NCBI GenBank assembly: GCA_050257395.1
Contig: JBLMWU010000284.1
Span: 1-37,839, forward strand
DNA length: 37,839 nucleotides
Reading direction: 5' to 3'
Source of the DNA: JAIRTY01 sp050257395
GTDB lineage: Bacteria; Actinomycetota; Actinomycetes; Streptosporangiales; Streptosporangiaceae
The notes below the pieces were generated by a model. The model was not told the DNA's origin. It made no database searches and saw only the letters and a program-made list of their open reading frames with translations. The position numbers were made by a program, and so were the translations under genes. This document shows, one piece after another, positions 1 through 8,237 of this stretch (position 1 is its first letter; each line of letters begins with the position of its first letter).

Positions 1-2
1 TG

Positions 3-419
3 TACGAGGTCGACCTCGAATCCCGTCGTGACATCCCCGGCTACGCCGACGTCGCCGCCGAGCCGTTCGAGGACTGGATGGCGCACAACATGCGGCGGCC
101 CACGGACTGTCCCGAGGCGACGTTCATCGCGCTGGCCGGCGAGGAGGTCGTCGGCTTCGCGAGACTGTCGCTTACCGCGCCGGCGGCCGCGGGCCATGCC
201 ATGACCGCCGTCAAGAGAGCCTGGCGCGGACGCGGCATCGCGCATGCTTTGAAGGCGGCAGAAATCACCTGGGCGCTCGCCAACGGCTACACCGAGCTCC
301 GCACCAGCAACGAACCGCGGAACGCGCCGATCAAGCGCCTGAACGCCCGCCTCGGCTACCGGCCCGGAATCGGGCGGATCCACCTAGTCGGCCCCGTCAT
401 TGGTGGACTCTCCCGCTGA
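3..419 (+). CDS. GNAT-family N-acetyltransferase, 5' end cut by window edge
   Basis: The reading frame is open from the first complete codon at position 3, so the gene starts upstream of the window; an internal ATG at 78 is unlikely to be the true start because the frame continues before it with protein-like sequence. The visible 138 residues form the C-terminal part of a GNAT fold: a beta-strand segment ending EEVVGFARLSL, then the acetyl-CoA pyrophosphate-binding loop RGRGIAHALK, which matches the family's Q/R-x-x-G-x-G/A signature, then NEPRNAPIKRLNARLGYR, the usual N-x-x-A/M-x-x-x-N-x-x-L-G-Y/F ending. The family transfers acetyl from acetyl-CoA to an amine; the substrate cannot be read from the sequence. 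It converges with the sigma-factor gene downstream, 18 bases away. Family confident, function unknown. Confidence 0.85.
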   Translation, partial: YEVDLESRRDIPGYADVAAEPFEDWMAHNMRRPTDCPEATFIALAGEEVVGFARLSLTAPAAAGHAMTAVKRAWRGRGIAHALKAAEITWALANGYTELRTSNEPRNAPIKRLNARLGYRPGIGRIHLVGPVIGGLSR

Positions 420-437
420 GACCCGACCGGGGGCGCC

Positions 438-1676
438 TCAGCCAGCGAGCCGTGCGGCCCGGCTGCTGAGATACCGGCGCTCAGGCAGGCTGGTCGCCCG
501 GCGGGCGGCGGCCCGGTAGGCGTCGGCCGCGGCCGCCATGTCGCCGGTCAGCTCCAGCAGATGCGCGCGGGTGGCCAGCAGCCGGTGGTGGCTGGCGAGC
601 CGCTTGTCCGCGGCCAGCCCCGTGACCACCGCCAGCCCGGCCGCTGGCCCGTGCACCATGGCCACGGCGACCGCCCGGTTGAGGGCCGTCACCGGGCCGG
701 GGGAGACCCGCTCCAGCAGGTCGTACAGGGCGAGGATCTGCGGCCAGTCGGTGGCGGCCAGGTCCGCCGCCTCGTCGTGCACGGCTGCGATGGCGGCCTG
801 CAGCTGGTACGGGCCCACCTCACCGCGCGGCAGCGCCTCACTGACCAGCGCGGCGCCCTCGGCGATCAGGTCCCGGTCCCATTTGCCGCGGTCCTGCCCG
901 GCCAGTGGCACCAGGCTGCCGTCCGGCAGCGTGCGGGCGGGCCGCCGGGCGTCGGTGAGCAGCATGAGCGCGAGCAGCCCGGTGGCCTCGGCGTCGGCCG
1001 GCAGCAGCCGGTGCAGCCAGCGGGTGAGCCGGATCGCCTCGCCGGACAGGGCGGGCACGGTCAGGCTGTCCCCGTCGCTGGCGGTGTAGCCCTCGTTGAA
1101 GATCAGGTACAGCACGTGCAGCACCGCGCGGAGCCGCTCGGCGCGTTCCGGCCCGGACGGCAGCCCGAACGGGACGCCACTGGCCCGGATGGCCTGCTTG
1201 GCCCGGCTGATCCGCTGGGCCATGGTGGCCTCCGGGACCAGGAACGCGGCCGCGATCTGCGCCGTGGTCAGGCCCCCGACGGCCCGCAGGGTCAGCGCGA
1301 TCTGGCTGGGCGCAGACAGGGCCGGGTGGCAGCAGCAGAAGAGCAGCGCCAGCGAGTCGTCCCGGTCCGTGCCCTGGTCAGCGTCTGCCGCCGGGCTGAG
1401 CAGTTCCGACTGCGGGGTGGCCGCCGTGACCAGGATCTCCCGCCGCTGCCGGGACTGCTCGCTGCGCATGCTGTCCAGCAGCCGCCGGGAGGCGACCGTG
1501 ATCAGCCAGCCCCGCGGGTTCGCGGGCGTGCCGTCAGCGGGCCACTGCCTCGCCGCCGCGATCAGCGCCTCCTGCACGGCGTCCTCGCAGACGTCGAAGT
1601 GCCCGAACCGGCGGACCAGCGCGCCGAGGACCTGCGGGGCCAGCTCCCGCAGCAGGTCCTCGGCACCCGGGTCCAC
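438..1676 (-). CDS. ECF RNA polymerase sigma factor with C-terminal helical extension (ECF42-like)
   Basis: About 412 residues. The N-terminal half carries sigma region 2 (FGHFDVCEDAVQEALIAA, then NPRGWLITVASRRLLD) and region 4 with its helix-turn-helix (GGLTTAQIAAAFLVPEATM, then QRISRAKQAIR). The C-terminal half (LHVLYLIFNEGYTAS onward to ALNRAVAVAMVHGPAAGL and RAHLLELTGDMAAAADAYR) is an alpha-helical, TPR-like extension about as long as the sigma domains. This architecture and the neighbouring DGPF gene are the hallmarks of the ECF42 group, where the extension rather than an anti-sigma factor is thought to be the control domain. I chose the GTG at 1676, two bases after the stop of the DGPF gene. 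The frame stays open further upstream, but that part is a shadow of the DGPF gene. Target promoters are unknown. Confidence 0.88.
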   Translation of the reverse strand: MDPGAEDLLRELAPQVLGALVRRFGHFDVCEDAVQEALIAAARQWPADGTPANPRGWLITVASRRLLDSMRSEQSRQRREILVTAATPQSELLSPAADADQGTDRDDSLALLFCCCHPALSAPSQIALTLRAVGGLTTAQIAAAFLVPEATMAQRISRAKQAIRASGVPFGLPSGPERAERLRAVLHVLYLIFNEGYTASDGDSLTVPALSGEAIRLTRWLHRLLPADAEATGLLALMLLTDARRPARTLPDGSLVPLAGQDRGKWDRDLIAEGAALVSEALPRGEVGPYQLQAAIAAVHDEAADLAATDWPQILALYDLLERVSPGPVTALNRAVAVAMVHGPAAGLAVVTGLAADKRLASHHRLLATRAHLLELTGDMAAAADAYRAAARRATSLPERRYLSSRAARLAG

Positions 1677-1678
1677 GG

Positions 1679-2044
1679 TCAGTCCTCGTTGGCGGGCGAC
1701 TCGTGCAGGACCGGCCACACCTCCACCGGCTCCCGGTCGGCGAAGGGCATGTCCGCCGCGATCTGCAGCGCGCGCTCCTCGTTCTCGCAGTCCAGCAGGT
1801 AGAAGCTGGCCATGTACTCCTTGGTCTCCAGGTAGGGCCCGTCGGTGACAGCGGGGACCCCGCCCTCGCGCCGGACCAGCTTGGCGCTCACCGCGTCGGC
1901 CAGCCCGTAAGCGCCCAGCAGCTCCCCGGTGTCCCGGTACTTCCGGTTGAACGCCTCCTGCCGGGCGATGGCCTCCGGCCACTCCTCCGGGGAGAACGAG
2001 GACCACTTCTCCTGGTTGCCGTAGATCATCAGCAGGTACTTCAT
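1679..2044 (-). CDS. DGPF/YCII-domain protein, partner of the ECF sigma factor
   Basis: A 121-residue ferredoxin-like dimeric alpha/beta protein of the YCII-related (DGPF) family. It begins MKYLLMIYG, has EEWPEAIARQEAF in the first helix, and contains TDGPYLETKEYMASFYLLD, the DGP-F/Y-x-E-x-K-E signature. The ATG at 2044 is preferred over the ATG at 2053: a GGAGGG ribosome site lies directly against the 2053 codon but about 9 bases before 2044, and family members begin at MKYLL. The biochemical role of DGPF proteins is not established; they are consistently encoded with ECF42 sigma factors, here in the same direction and 2 bases upstream of the sigma gene, so the two are probably co-transcribed and translationally coupled. 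Confidence 0.88.
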   Translation of the reverse strand: MKYLLMIYGNQEKWSSFSPEEWPEAIARQEAFNRKYRDTGELLGAYGLADAVSAKLVRREGGVPAVTDGPYLETKEYMASFYLLDCENEERALQIAADMPFADREPVEVWPVLHESPANED

Positions 2045-2121
2045 GTCAGGCATCCCTCCGGTGCGGGCGCCCTGCTGGCGCCGTCACGCCTCAGTCGGAG
2101 CCGGCCCGCCGGATTCGACAT

Positions 2122-5100
2122 TCAGGCGCGCTGCAGCCAGAAGGTCAGCCCCAGGTCCTGGCCGGCGCTGCGGGACCAGCCGGCCTCACTGGCCGGCGGC
2201 TCGCTGCCCGTCTCCACCGCCAGCACCTCGCCGGCGATGGACTGCCCGTGCTCGGCCAGCGCGGCGGCCAGCTCCGGGTCCGGCGCCTGCCACCGCAGCC
2301 GGATCCGGTCGCTGACGTCCAGCCCGGCGTTCTTGCGGGCGTCCTGGACCAGCCGGATGACCTCCCGCGCCAGCCCTTCCCGCCGCAGTTCCGGCGTGAT
2401 GGCGATCTCCAGCGCGACGGTGGCCCCGCTCTCGGTCGCGACCGTCCAGCCGGACCGGGGGGTCTGGGTGACGACGACATCATCCGGCCCCAGGGTGACC
2501 GGCGAGCCGTCCACGTCCACCGTCACCTGCCCGGCGGACGCCAGCTCGCTGGCGAGCCGCTCCGGGTCCGCGGCGGTGACCGCGGCCGCCACGCCCTGGG
2601 TGCCCTTGCCGAAGCGCCTGCCCAGCGCCCGGAAGTTCGGCTTGACCACGTGGTCCACCAGGTGCCCGCCGACCGAGCTGAGCGCGTCCACCGCGTGCAC
2701 GTTCAGTTCCTGCGCGACCTGGGCGCGCAGGGCGTCCGGCAAGGTGGCGAAGCCGGCCGCGCCGACCACCGCCCGGGCGAGCGGCTGCCGGGTCGCCACC
2801 GCCGCGGCGGACCGGGCCGAGCGGCCCAGCTCCACCAGCCGCCGGGTCAGCGCCATCTGCGCGGACAGGTCCTCGTCGATGAGCGCGGTGTCCGGCTGCG
2901 GCCACTCGGACAGGTGCACCGAGTCCGGGTCGTCCGGCCGCCGGAGCACGTTCCACAGGTAGTCGGTGACGAACGGCGCGATCGGCGCCATCAGCCTGGT
3001 CAGCGTGTGCAGGCACTCGTAGAGGGTGGCGAACGCCGCGGCCCCGTCGGCGCTGCCGGGGCCGTCCCAGAACCGCCGGCGCGAGCGCCGGACGTACCAG
3101 TTGGACAGGTCATCCACGAACGCGGCCAGCCGGCGGCCCGCCGCGGCGCTGTCGAACTCCTCCAGCATGCTGGTGACGTCGCGCACCACCGTGTGCAGCT
3201 CGCTGAGCAGCCACCGGTCCAGCAGCGGCCGCTCGGCAGCGGGCGGGGCGCTGGCCGCCAGCCCGGGCCGCCACGCCTGGCCCTGGCTGGCCGCCGCGTT
3301 CGCGTACAGGGTGAGGAACGAGGCCGTGTTCCAGTAGGTCAGCAGGATCTTGCGGGTGATCTCGTCCAGGGTTGCGGGCCCGATCCGGCGGGTCGACCAG
3401 GGCGAGCCGGACGCCGCGAAGAACCAGCGGACGGCGTCCGCGCCGTGGTTCTCCATCAGCGGGATCGGCTCCAGGACGTTGCCCAGGTGCTTGCTCATCT
3501 TGCGCCCGCGCTCGTCCACCACCAGGCCGAGGCAGACCACGTTCTCGTAGGAGGACCGGCCGAAGACCAGCGTGCCCACCGCCATCAGCGAGTAGAACCA
3601 GCCGCGGGTCTGATCGATCGCCTCGCAGATGAACTGCGCCGGGTAGGTCCGCTCGAACTCCTCCTTGTTCCGCAGCGGCGCGCCGTGCCGGGCGAACGGC
3701 ATCGACCCCGAGTCGTACCAGGCGTCGATCACCTCCGGCACCCGGCGGGCCTCCTGGCCGCACTGCGGGCAGGGCAGCGTGACGTCGTCCACGTACGGGC
3801 GGTGCGGGTCGAGCGAGGACAGGTCCTGCCCGGCCAGCTCGCCCAGTTCGGTCAGCGACCCGACGCAGGTCAGGTGCTCGTCGCGGCACTCCCAGATGGG
3901 CAGCGGGGTGCCCCAGTACCGGGTCCGGGACAGCGCCCAGTCCACGTTGTTGCGCAGCCACTCGCCGTAGCGGCCGTGCTTGATCGTGGGGGGCTGCCAG
4001 TTGGTCTTCTCGTTCTCGGCGAGAAGTTCTTCCTTGATCGCCGTGGTGCGGATGTACCAGGACGGCAGCGCGTAGTACAGCAGCGGCGTGTGGCACCGCC
4101 AGCAGTGCGGGTAGCTGTGGTCGTACAGCTCCTCGCGGAAGATCAGGCCGCGCTCGGCCAGGTCGTGGGTGAGGGGCGGGTTGGCGTCCTTGAAGAACTT
4201 GCCGCCCACCATCGGGACGTCCGCGCCGAAGTGCCCGTCCGGCCCGACCGGGTTGACGACCGGCAGCCCGTGCGCCCGGCCGGCCTCCATGTCGTCCGCG
4301 CCGAACGCGGGCGCCATGTGCACCAGGCCGGTGCCGTCCTCGGTGGTGACGAACTCGCCGGGCACCACGACGTGCGCGTCCGGGATCGGCACCAGGTCCA
4401 GTGGCGGCTGATACCGCGCCCCGACCAGCTCCGAGCCGGGGAAGCGGGCCAGGACGTGCCAGCCTTCGCCCAGCACCCGGGCCATGAGCTCCTCGGCGAC
4501 CACGACCGTGTCACCGTCCCCGGCCTTCCGGGCGACCACGTACGTTTCGGCGGGATGAACCGCTACCGCGGTGTTGGACACCAGCGTCCACGGAGTGGTC
4601 GTCCACACCAGCAGGTGGGCGCCCTGCAGGTGCGGGCTGGCGCCGGCGGGCAGGCTGGTGAGCGGGAAGCGCACGGTCACCGCCGGGTCGGTGACCGTCT
4701 GGTAGACGTCCGGCTGCCCCATCTCGTGGTCGGACAGCGGCGTCTCGCAGCGCGGGCAGTAGGGCGTGATCCGGTAGTCCTTGACCAGCAGGCCCTTGCC
4801 GAAGATCTCCTTGAGCGACCACCAGACCGACTCCACGTAGTCGGCGTCCATGGTCCGGTAGGCCCGCGACAGGTCGATCCAGTAGCCGAGCCGGTGAGTG
4901 AGCTCCTCGAACGCGTCCACGTGCAGCAGCACGGACTCGCGGCAGCGGGCGTTGAACTCGGCCACCCCGTAGGCCTCGATGTCCTTCTTGCCGGACAGCC
5001 CGAGCTCACGTTCCACCGCCACCTCGACCGGCAGGCCGTGACAGTCCCAGCCGGCCTGGCGGGGCACGTGGAAGCCCTGCATGGTCTTGAAGCGGGGGAA

Positions 5101-5325
5101 CACGTCCTTGAACACCCGCGCCTCGATGTGGTGCACGCCCGGCATGCCGTTGGCGGTCGGCGGGCCCTCGTAGAACGTCCACAGCGGGCCGGCCGCGGTG
5201 CGGTCCAGTGACCGCTGGAAGACCTTGCCGTCCTCCCAGCGGGCGAGCATCTCGCGCTCCAGCGCGGGCAGGTCCGGGGTGGCGGGCAGGTCCGGGAAGG
5301 ACCGGGTGCTGTCCGGCTGCGTCAT
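2122..5325 (-). CDS. ileS: Isoleucyl-tRNA synthetase
   Basis: A 1067-residue class I synthetase that charges tRNA-Ile with isoleucine in the cytoplasm. The HIGH-type motif appears as GVHH (residues 63-66, after PPTANGMP) and the KMSKS-type loop as KMSKH (609-613, in RGRKMSKHLGN). Between them lies the CP1 editing domain (for example LLVWTTTPWTLVSNTAVAV), with Cys pairs CPRC, CWRC and CPQC that look like metal-binding knuckles. The C-terminal third is the anticodon-binding helical domain. Length and motifs fit the eukaryote-like IleS type found in actinobacteria. The ATG at 5325 has a GGAGGG ribosome site 7 bases upstream, which is itself part of the T-box switch. The gene stands alone, divergent from the 6067 gene. 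Confidence 0.97.
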   Translation of the reverse strand: MTQPDSTRSFPDLPATPDLPALEREMLARWEDGKVFQRSLDRTAAGPLWTFYEGPPTANGMPGVHHIEARVFKDVFPRFKTMQGFHVPRQAGWDCHGLPVEVAVERELGLSGKKDIEAYGVAEFNARCRESVLLHVDAFEELTHRLGYWIDLSRAYRTMDADYVESVWWSLKEIFGKGLLVKDYRITPYCPRCETPLSDHEMGQPDVYQTVTDPAVTVRFPLTSLPAGASPHLQGAHLLVWTTTPWTLVSNTAVAVHPAETYVVARKAGDGDTVVVAEELMARVLGEGWHVLARFPGSELVGARYQPPLDLVPIPDAHVVVPGEFVTTEDGTGLVHMAPAFGADDMEAGRAHGLPVVNPVGPDGHFGADVPMVGGKFFKDANPPLTHDLAERGLIFREELYDHSYPHCWRCHTPLLYYALPSWYIRTTAIKEELLAENEKTNWQPPTIKHGRYGEWLRNNVDWALSRTRYWGTPLPIWECRDEHLTCVGSLTELGELAGQDLSSLDPHRPYVDDVTLPCPQCGQEARRVPEVIDAWYDSGSMPFARHGAPLRNKEEFERTYPAQFICEAIDQTRGWFYSLMAVGTLVFGRSSYENVVCLGLVVDERGRKMSKHLGNVLEPIPLMENHGADAVRWFFAASGSPWSTRRIGPATLDEITRKILLTYWNTASFLTLYANAAASQGQAWRPGLAASAPPAAERPLLDRWLLSELHTVVRDVTSMLEEFDSAAAGRRLAAFVDDLSNWYVRRSRRRFWDGPGSADGAAAFATLYECLHTLTRLMAPIAPFVTDYLWNVLRRPDDPDSVHLSEWPQPDTALIDEDLSAQMALTRRLVELGRSARSAAAVATRQPLARAVVGAAGFATLPDALRAQVAQELNVHAVDALSSVGGHLVDHVVKPNFRALGRRFGKGTQGVAAAVTAADPERLASELASAGQVTVDVDGSPVTLGPDDVVVTQTPRSGWTVATESGATVALEIAITPELRREGLAREVIRLVQDARKNAGLDVSDRIRLRWQAPDPELAAALAEHGQSIAGEVLAVETGSEPPASEAGWSRSAGQDLGLTFWLQRA

Positions 5326-5610
5326 CGCGTGGCCCTCCGTGGGTCGTCACGCGAGCGGAGATGGGCGGGCTCACGTGAGCGGCTGCGCCGGAGGGACGAG
5401 GCGCGCCGGCGGCGGCCCCGCGGTACCACCCTCCTTGGCCACGCCGCCCGGCCTGGGCGGATTTGCGGCCCTCTCCACTGTTCTGCGGCCGGTTCTACTG
5501 GGCGCCGCCAGTACCCGGGGCACTGGCGATGCTGTTCTTCCGGAAGCTCCGGGGTGATCTGGTCCGCCGCGCAGGCCCCCGGGCTCACACCATCCCCGGG
5601 TCGCTCCTGG
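5326..5610 (-). promoter_or_regulatory. T-box leader (tRNA-Ile sensing, translational type) upstream of ileS
   Basis: Read on the minus strand, positions 5432-5418 give AGGGTGGTACCGCGG, the conserved T-box sequence that captures the acceptor end of uncharged tRNA. Upstream, GGTGTGAGCCCGGGGGCC begins a short stem I, and GGACCAGATCACCCC holds ATC at 5558-5556, an isoleucine specifier codon. Downstream, CCCTCCG (5395-5389) can pair either with GGAGGG just before the T-box sequence (5434-5429) or with CGGAGGG (5339-5333), the ileS ribosome-binding site. This is a visible two-state switch: uncharged tRNA-Ile should favour the first pairing and free the ribosome site. No U-tract terminator is seen, so control is probably at translation initiation, as known for actinobacterial ileS leaders with very short stem I. 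Exact 5' end not determined. Confidence 0.93.
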
Positions 5611-5640
5611 CCGCGGCCGGCGGCAGCTGTCCCCTTCACA

Positions 5641-6066
5641 GCCTTCGCAGAATGTCAAGACTATCGGATGCGGCCGGTCCACGCCGAACCAGTTCTTCCG
5701 GCCCTGGCCGCAGCGCGCCCCTCCGGATTGCCGGTCCCCGGCCGGGATGGGGCTGCGGTATTTCGCTCGCGCGGGATGAGGCGCGGCGTGCCCTCTGGCC
5801 GGACACTCGTCGGTCCGGGCGGGGTGCGGCCGTTTGGCTCGCCCCGGGCGGGGGATTTGCGTGGTCCAGGGGACCGAATCCGGATATTGCGGAACAGTTA
5901 TGCATGCGATGAGGGTTCGTTACCTATGAGGATCGTCAGCCACGGTCCGCCGTCCGCGAACCGATGTGTTTGCGGACCCGGGGCGTGGCGAAATATCCTC
6001 CGGTGACTGTTCGCATCCAAGATCGACTGACCGTGGTCAGCCTGGCCAAGGGGAGGGAGGCAGGAC
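5641..6066. other. Divergent intergenic region between ileS and the 6067 gene
   Basis: About 430 bases without a convincing gene; the open frames crossing it are shadows. On the minus strand TTGACA (5658-5653) is a good -35 element for the ileS leader, but 17 bases on there is only AGGGGA, so the -10 is not convincing. On the plus strand TTTGCG (5969-5974) is followed after 17 bases by AATATC (5992-5997), a plausible promoter for the 6067 gene. GGAAC (5891-5895) followed 19 bases later by GTT (5915-5917) resembles an ECF/SigR-type promoter. None of these is proven. The stretch around 5880-6010 is noticeably less GC-rich than its surroundings, as expected for promoter DNA. Confidence 0.4.
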
Positions 6067-6486
6067 ATGGCCGCAGCCGCGCGATCGGGCGCTGCCGCCC
6101 TTCCCGTCCGTCCCGGGGAGAAACCCTGGACGGAGGCGGAACTCGCGACGGTCCGCAAGGAACTCGAAGCTGAGGTCGAGGGCCTGCGGGCGGACATCGC
6201 CACCGCCGAGACCGAGATCGCCGAGCGGCTCGGCGACTCCGTCGGCGGGGCCGGGGACGACCAGGCCGATGCGGGTGCCAAGACCTTCCAGCGGGAGCAC
6301 GACCTCGCGCTGACGCAGAACGCCCGGGAACTGCTGGAGCGCACCGAGAGCGCGCTGGCCCGGATCGAGGCGGGCACCTACGGGGTCTGCGAGTCCTGCG
6401 GCCAGCCCATCGGGAAAGCCCGGCTGCAGGCGTTCCCGAGGGCTACCTTGTGCGTGACATGCAAGCAGCGCGAGGAACGGCGCTGA
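6067..6486 (+). CDS. DksA/TraR-type C4 zinc-finger protein
   Basis: 139 residues. An N-terminal charged helical region (EAELATVRKELEAEVEGLR, then DIATAETEIAERLGDS) likely forms a coiled coil. A C-terminal zinc finger follows with Cys108, Cys111, Cys129 and Cys132 in CESCGQPIGKARLQAF and CVTCKQ. This is the DksA/TraR family, which acts on RNA polymerase; whether this protein does so is not shown. The N-terminal residues before the coiled coil are Ala/Arg-rich. The ATG at 6067 has GGGAGGGAGG 6 bases upstream. It overlaps the start of lspA and sits between divergent ileS and lspA, a placement common in actinomycetes. Confidence 0.9.
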   Translation: MAAAARSGAAALPVRPGEKPWTEAELATVRKELEAEVEGLRADIATAETEIAERLGDSVGGAGDDQADAGAKTFQREHDLALTQNARELLERTESALARIEAGTYGVCESCGQPIGKARLQAFPRATLCVTCKQREERR

Positions 6487-7229
6487 CGGACCCGGTGACA
6501 GTGACCCAGCAGCCGCGCCGCCGGGTGTGGCTGCTGTTCGCCGTCGCCGTCGCCGTCTATGTGATCGACGTGGTCACCAAGGCCGTGGTGGTGGCGACGC
6601 TGTCCGGGCATGAGGTCCACCTGCTGGGCGGCCTGCTGAACCTGCTGGTCCTGCGCAACAGCGGGGCCGCGTTCAGCATCGGCACGTCCATGACCATCGT
6701 GTTCACCCTGATCGCGGTCGGGGTGATCTTCTTCATCCTGCGCACCTCCCGGCGGTTGCGCAGCCTGCCCTGGGCGATCACGTTCGGCCTGCTGCTCGGC
6801 GGCGCGACCGGGAACCTGACCGACCGGCTGCTGCGCGCGCCCGGGGTGTTCCGCGGCGACGTGGTGGACTGGATCCAGTTGCCGCACTGGCCGGTGTTCA
6901 ACGTGGCCGACTCCGCGATCGTGTGCGGCGGCATCCTGGCTGTCCTGCTCGCCGCCCGCGGTTACCGCCTCGACGGCACCCGGGAGGGCCAGCCCCCGGC
7001 CGCCGGGCCGGGCACCCTGGAGAACGGTCAGGTCGCCAGGCCGGAGGACGCCGGGCTGAACGGTTCCGGGCCGGATGGCGCCGGGCCAGACGGCGGCTGG
7101 CCCGATGAGCCCGGCCACCGCCGCGCCGGGCCGGAGCAGGCCGGGCGGGACACCGCCGCGCGGGACACCGCCGGGCGCGGCGCCGGGCCGGACCAGCCCG
7201 GCGGCGAGGCCGGGGAAGGCAGGGAGTGA
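6450..7229 (+). CDS. lspA: Lipoprotein signal peptidase (signal peptidase II) with long hydrophilic tail
   Basis: Membrane aspartyl peptidase that removes signal peptides from diacylglyceryl-modified prolipoproteins. Four hydrophobic segments are visible, beginning with WLLFAVAVAVYVIDVVTKAV and followed by NSGAAFSIG, the conserved post-helix loop. The catalytic aspartates are Asp125 in GNLTDRLLR and Asp154 in FNVADSAIV. The usual family core ends near residue 175; beyond it is an 80-residue Gly/Pro/Ala/Asp-rich tail with near-repeats such as GPDGAGPDGG and RDTAARDTAGR. The start is uncertain: GTG 6450 has GAGGG 7 bases upstream but overlaps the preceding gene by 37 bases, while ATG 6459 and GTG 6495 are in frame. 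It overlaps rluD by 4 bases (GTGA). Confidence 0.95.
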   Translation: MRDMQAARGTALTDPVTVTQQPRRRVWLLFAVAVAVYVIDVVTKAVVVATLSGHEVHLLGGLLNLLVLRNSGAAFSIGTSMTIVFTLIAVGVIFFILRTSRRLRSLPWAITFGLLLGGATGNLTDRLLRAPGVFRGDVVDWIQLPHWPVFNVADSAIVCGGILAVLLAARGYRLDGTREGQPPAAGPGTLENGQVARPEDAGLNGSGPDGAGPDGGWPDEPGHRRAGPEQAGRDTAARDTAGRGAGPDQPGGEAGEGRE

Positions 7230-8161
7230 TCACCGGGACCCAGCGGCGGGTCCCCGTCCCCGACGGGCTGGACGGCGAGCGCCTCGACACCGCCCTGGCC
7301 CGCATGTTCGGGCTGTCCCGCTCCGCCGCCGCCGACCTCATCGCCGGCGGCCAGGTGCTGGTGGCCGGCAGGCCCGCGGGCAAGTCGGACCGGGTGCCCG
7401 CCGGTGAATGGCTGGACGTGACGCTGCCGCCGCCGCCCGGCCCGGCGGTGCCGCAGCCGCGGCCGGTGCCCGGCCTGCACGTGGTGTACGAGGATGCTGA
7501 CATCGTCGTGGTGGACAAGCCGGTGGGGGTGGCCGCCCACCCCACCCCCGGCTGGACCGGGCCGACCGTGCAGGAAGGCCTGCTGGCGGCCGGGCACACG
7601 ATCGCCACCAGCGGCGCCGCCGAACGGCAGGGGATCGTGCACCGGCTGGACGCCAACACCACCGGGCTGATGGTGGTGGCCAAGAGCGAGCCCGCCTACA
7701 GCGCGCTCAAGCGGGCGTTCCGCGAGCGGCAGGTCGACAAGGTCTACCACGCGCTCGTCCAGGGCCACCCGGACCCGCTGCGCGGCACGATCGACGCGCC
7801 GCTCGGCCGCCACCCCTCCGGCGACGGCCGGTTCGCGGTGGTGGCGGGCGGCCGGGAAAGCGTCACCCACTACGACACCATCGAGGCCTTCCGGGGCGCG
7901 AGCCTGGTGGAGATCGAGCTGGAAACCGGGCGCACCCACCAGATCCGGGTGCACATGGCCGCGTTCCGGCACCCGTGCGTGGGCGACCGGCTGTACGGGG
8001 CCGACCCGGTGCTCGCCACCCGGCTCGGCCTGGCCCGGCAGTGGCTGCACGCGGTGCGGCTGAGCTTCGCCCACCCCGCAGACGGCCGCCGGGTCGAGTT
8101 CACCAGCGATTACCCGTCCGACCTGGCCCACGCCCTGGACATCCTGCGCGCCGAATCCTGA
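7226..8161 (+). CDS. rluD: RluA/RluD-family pseudouridine synthase
   Basis: 311 residues. An N-terminal S4 RNA-binding domain (LDTALARMFGLSRSAAADLI, then GQVLVAGRPAGKSDRV) is followed by the catalytic domain. The active-site Asp142 lies in IVHRLDANTTGLMVVAK. Further conserved blocks are DIVVVDKPVGVAAHP, DKVYHALVQG and ETGRTHQIRVHMA. The family isomerises uridine to pseudouridine in large-subunit rRNA; RluD is the most likely member because the S4 domain is present and the gene follows lspA, a very common pairing in bacteria. The GTG start overlaps the lspA stop as GTGA. The exact rRNA target is inferred, not shown. Confidence 0.93.
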   Translation: MITGTQRRVPVPDGLDGERLDTALARMFGLSRSAAADLIAGGQVLVAGRPAGKSDRVPAGEWLDVTLPPPPGPAVPQPRPVPGLHVVYEDADIVVVDKPVGVAAHPTPGWTGPTVQEGLLAAGHTIATSGAAERQGIVHRLDANTTGLMVVAKSEPAYSALKRAFRERQVDKVYHALVQGHPDPLRGTIDAPLGRHPSGDGRFAVVAGGRESVTHYDTIEAFRGASLVEIELETGRTHQIRVHMAAFRHPCVGDRLYGADPVLATRLGLARQWLHAVRLSFAHPADGRRVEFTSDYPSDLAHALDILRAES

Positions 8162-8237
8162 ACGCGTGCGGGATTTCTCCGCGGCCGTGCAACCTTCCGC
8201 CGGGCTGTGGTGGTCTGTGGGGCGAAGGGGGCCGGCC

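Noticed and set aside
2248..5211. 987-codon plus-strand open frame opposite ileS
   Set aside because: Antisense shadow of ileS; no recognisable domain and strongly biased residues.
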